This document shows, in pieces, positions 60,396 through 64,000 of a DNA stretch of 64,000 bases. The first letter of the stretch is position 1, and each line of letters opens with the position of its first letter. A program made the translations under genes and the position numbers. The notes beneath the pieces are model-generated. The model saw nothing but the letters and a program-made list of their open reading frames with translations, did no database searches and was not told where the DNA came from. The stretch spans positions 13,395,501 through 13,459,500 of the forward strand of contig CM070910.1 of assembly GCA_036417435.1 (NCBI GenBank), read 5' to 3'. Source of the stretch: Inia geoffrensis. Lineage: Eukaryota; Chordata; Mammalia; Artiodactyla; Iniidae.

Positions 60396-60885
60396 TTTAA
60401 AATATCCCCCAATAATGCCAACCTCTTGGTATTTACAACTGTGTGTAATCTCCTTCTACACTGCCTCAGGCTTGGTCTACATGACCAATAGAATACAGCA
60501 GAAGTGATGGCGTGTCACTTCCAAGACTAGGTTATAAAAGACATGGTGATTTCTACCTTACCTCCCTTTATCTCTCATCACCCACTGGTGCAAAGTCCAT
60601 TGTGAGCAGCTTATAGAAAGGCCCACACTGTGGGGAACTGAGGTCTCTGTAAAATGCCAAATGGCTTCCTCCCAATTGCCAAGTCTGTGAGTCTTCTTGA
60701 AAGCAGGTCCTCCAGCTCCAGTCCAGCCTTCAGACTTCAGTCCCCGTCAACATCCTGAGTACAAACTGAGTCACCCAACTAAGCGGCTCCCAAATTCCTG
60801 CGCCCACCCCAGATCATAACTGTTTTTTGTTTTAAGCCCCCAAATTTGAGGAAGATTCCTTATGCAATTATAGACAACTCATACA
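60396..60885 (+). mobile_element. MLT1-like LTR (ERVL-MaLR), solitary
   Basis: Segments AGACTAGGTTATAAAAGACA, GGCCCACACTGTGGGGAACT and GTTTTAAGCCCC resemble mammalian apparent LTR elements. No internal retroviral genes are seen. Family assigned from memory. Confidence 0.55.
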
Positions 60886-62344
60886 AAGTGGGCACACCTT
60901 TCTAGGAGCCTTGGACAAGAGAAAGATGAATAGAAGTCTTTCATCACACCCTTCAGTTAGCTATACTAATTAATATTAAGAAGGTCAAGTCTTCCCCAGG
61001 ACTCTGAGATGTATAATTTCTCGGCCTGGAATCAACACTAATGTTAAGTACAGGAGGCTTAGCCATCTTGCATCTGTGTAGAATGTCTCTGAATAAAGAA
61101 CACATACTCCCAGACCAAAATAGGTTTGGGACTAGTATGATCATCAAAATGGACTATTTTAAGCCTGCTACAGAAGGAGTATAATGAGTAACTTATAGAT
61201 GTTACTATTTTCATGGTGACTGTGATACATACAGTATTTTTTTTTAATGATTCATTTTTTTTACAGAAAATCATAGTACTGGCTTAAAGCTTCCTAAAAC
61301 TTCTTTGTTTGTATTCTGGCATCCAGGGAGACCCTATATGTTTTATGGATTAAATCTAAATAAATTTTATGTCAAAAGATCCCTTAGGTGGTTCCAGTTG
61401 TGACAAGAACACATGACTACATTCAGAAGGGCACTTGAGCTGATCCTGGTCACACGTGGTCTCTACTGGGAGCTAGTCTCCAAAATGACTTCCTTTACGT
61501 GGCTTCTCTGGTTAAGCCATTGAGCAGTCTGACTTCTCAGAGCCACTCCTGGCCCCCTAACATGGTGCTGGGACCAACTGGTATTTCTGATTCGTTGAAG
61601 TGACCATTTAGTGGCAAATGCTACTTCCTTGAGGACTTTAATGAAGAAAGTTCAGGTTTGGCAGCTCCATAGTAGATCTGTTATCACTTATGATGGTGGA
61701 GATTATATTCTAGGGTTTCTGCTAAAATCTCAATGTGTTCATATGTTTTGTGAGCATTCTCCTTGTCATATTTCACTGGAGTAAATACTGTATTCACATA
61801 TTAGCACTAAAGTCTTGCTTGCCTTTACCAAGGTTCATGCCGGAGTGTTATCTGACTCCCAGAGTTTAGCATTTCCATGTCCTCTATCTAGCTGGGAAGT
61901 TTGTTAAGCCCAGTTCATACAACTTGAGGGTCTGCCTGAAAGATTGCAGATGAGAGAGGACAATGGTCATTCCTCAACTATTACTTAAAATTTAAGAAAT
62001 TTAATTTCTTAAAATCATAATCCTATCCTGATTGCTTGGCATTGTTCCCTTTTCCCCAAGTTCTGTTTCAACAATATAAACAGCACAATGCCACAAGATG
62101 GTGCTCTTATAACACCATACTTTTGAATTTGTTCATTCACCTGAAATTTAATATAAAAAAGGATGAAACAATATTACTGCTTTTCTATTCAATTTGTACT
62201 GTCAGATTATAACACAAAGCCCACAACATAGTGTTTAGCTAAGATAGGTAAATATAAACTATTTACATTTTGGTCTCTGGTATTAAGAACAGAAGCCTTG
62301 CTTATCTTCAACATTTTTATCCATGTTTATATTCAAAGTTGAGA

Positions 62345-62670
62345 TCTGCACGGTCCAATGCAGCAGCAACATGAGGCTGCCAAACACTTGAAGTGTGGCT
62401 CACTCAAATCCAAACAGAGATGTGCTGTAAATGTAAAATACACCCCAGATATTGAAGACTTGGAATGAAGAGAAGCAAAATCTCATGTATAATCTTTATA
62501 CTGACTACTCGTTGAAATAATGATACATTGGATATACTTGCTTACATAAGATACTACAAAAATTAATTTTACCTGTTTCTTTTCCTTATGTTTAGTGTGG
62601 CAACTAGAATATGCTAAATTACATATGCAACTGGCTTTAAGTTTCTATTGGACAACGTTGGTCTAAGATC
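62345..62670. mobile_element. Probable hAT-type MER DNA transposon fossil
   Basis: Begins GCACGGTCCAATGCAGCAGC and ends TATTGGACAACG, resembling the inverted ends of a MER element with AT-rich middle. Family not certain. Confidence 0.4.
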
Positions 62671-62849
62671 ACACAACAAACAATAACAGAAGAACCTTTT
62701 CTGGCCTCATAACCTAAACATGTCACACTCTAGTACCCTAGTACCAAGATCTACCATACTTTCTAAAAATAAGTTTATTCTAGGTATAGAGATAAGAGGG
62801 TGTTTGCTAGAAAATGAAGGACTAGAGGTCATCTAAATAGACTTGGATG

Positions 62850-63019
62850 TGGGGCTTTCCTGGTGGTGCAGTGGGTGGGAGTCCGCCTGCCGATGTGGGG
62901 GACGCGGGTTCATGCCCCGGTCCGGGAGGATCCCACGTGCCGCGGAGCGGCTGGGCCTGCGCGTCCGGAGCCTGTGCTCCGCAGCGGGAGAGGCCACAGC
63001 AGTGAGAAGCCCGCATACC

Positions 63020-63050
<31 letters not shown>
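62850..63050 (+). mobile_element. CHR-type SINE, sense, internally deleted
   Basis: Flanked by AATAGACTTGGATG (62836-62849) and AATACACTTGGATG (63051-63064). Compared with the other copies it lacks the CGTGAGCCATGG segment (about 26 bp) after GCGGCTGGGCC, and ends in a long A run. Confidence 0.94.
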
Positions 63051-63056
<6 letters not shown>

Positions 63057-63844
63057 CTTGGATGCTTTTTCTCCGAGCCCCCAACACTCATGGTTTTGCA
63101 GAAACTTGCTCCTTATCTGACCTCTGCCCATCCTCACTCCCAAACTAACAGGTAACTGCTCTTACCAGCGCAGGCCAGGTCCTATCTCCCCATCACCCAG
63201 AAAATGCTTACTAAATAATTGTGGAACAAATGAATCAAAGAACTGACTGTGGGTTCAGGCTGACATCTCTGGGAGTCAATGGGTGCAACTGAACTTGGGC
63301 TTTGCCTCCACGTTAGTGGCGGAAACTGCTGTGACCCTTTACAAATTCTTCTCTACTCCCTTTCCTCAGGAATAAGGCTTTCCTTTCTTCCTGAGCTTTG
63401 AGGGCCATAGAGGACCTATAATTTGAGGTTTGTAAAATACTGTTTTGCTAATGCCTTTTTTGTTTTAGTTACGAGGGTTTATTTTTTGGTCTAATATCAT
63501 TTTATATATTGGACATAGATGAGAATGTCCAGCTACACTTTATCATTTGGTTTCAAAAGGATTATAAAATAGACAAAGTTAGTGAAAAGAAGTGGTGGGT
63601 CATTAGGATGAAAGGGAAGGGGAAGGAAACCATCCCGTTTCTTTGTCTAAGCACTGATGGTTAAACATCTACTGCATTTCATTAATGTAATTCTTTCTAT
63701 GTTGCCGATATTCAAAAGATAACTCAACCCATTAACAGAAGCAGGTACATAGTCATATATTAGGTAAACCTGAATTTTTATTTGTCTAAATCATCGGTGG
63801 GATAGTAGTGTCCCCAAATGGAAAGAGCAGACATTTTGTACCGT

Positions 63845-64000
63845 CAGACATTTCTGGTTTGGAATCCTAACTCTTTTACTTACTATTTAACATTGAGCAA
63901 GTCTTTAACCTCTATGAGCTTCAGTTTTCATATTTATAAAGAGAAGGTAATAACACCTACTTGATATTATTAACATAACAATTAAGTGAGAAAATATAGG
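63845..64000 (+). repeat. MIR fragment cut by window end
   Basis: TTGAGCAAGTCTTTAACCTC then CTTCAGTTTTCATATTTATA, a MIR running off the right edge. Confidence 0.6.

Larger units (their letters stand above)
57661..64000. other. Intergenic downstream of FBXO5
   Basis: 6.3 kb with no gene seen. It is dominated by an antisense L1, a CHR SINE inside it, an MLT1-like LTR, a probable DNA-transposon fossil, a second CHR SINE and a MIR cut by the window end. In human the next gene on this side is VIP (recalled); no VIP exon is seen here. Confidence 0.75.

Noticed and set aside
1..64000. CRISPR arrays, operons, prophage or other microbial systems
   Set aside because: No regularly spaced direct repeats or compact gene runs; all large repeats are mammalian transposons or microsatellites.

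Overview
The window is nuclear DNA from a mammal, most likely a cetacean (or a close cetartiodactyl relative). It holds spliced genes with GT-AG introns, CpG-island promoters, L1/L2/MIR/MER fossils, and at least six copies of the tRNA-derived CHR-type SINE typical of whales and hippos (an element opening GGGCTTCCCTGGTGGCGCAG and ending in poly-A). Species cannot be settled from sequence alone. There are no bacterial-style operons, CRISPR arrays or free-standing RNA genes.

Three protein-coding genes lie head-to-tail on the + strand, in the order RGS17, MTRF1L, FBXO5. This matches the human 6q25.2 block in inverted orientation. (1) 1 to about 29.1 kb: the 3' half of RGS17. The last three coding exons (12935-13024, 14509-14743, 22474-22662) give 170 residues, exactly what remains of a 210-residue protein if the first 40 residues (start codon and cysteine string) lie left of the window. 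A long AU-rich, probably 3'-untranslated stretch follows. (2) 30.5 to 40.4 kb: complete MTRF1L, seven coding exons, 378 residues, with the GGQ and PKT motifs of a mitochondrial class I release factor and a promoter packed with ETS-type sites. (3) 47.6 to 57.65 kb: complete FBXO5 (EMI1), five coding exons, 448 residues, with DSGYSS degron, KEN box, F-box, zinc-binding region and RRL tail. It starts in a large CpG island whose proximal promoter carries inverted CCAAT boxes, a CHR-like element and an E2F consensus.

The rest is introns and intergenic DNA filled with transposon fossils: L1 pieces, a long old L1 block at 58.3-60.4 kb split by a younger SINE, an MLT1-like LTR, MER5A and MER20 DNA transposons, MIR and L2 fragments, and simple repeats. 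The three genes act separately: G-protein signalling, mitochondrial translation termination, and APC/C inhibition in the cell cycle. Nothing suggests co-regulation beyond conserved neighbourhood.

I found no convincing undescribed system. The points most worth a second look are regulatory: two miR-182-type 8-mer sites and a 72-nt AT-rich palindrome in the RGS17 3' UTR, the ETS/NRF1-like cluster at MTRF1L, the CCAAT/CHR/E2F layout at FBXO5, and a lineage-specific SINE 121 bp upstream of the last RGS17 exon. Comparisons with human proteins are from memory, not from a search.
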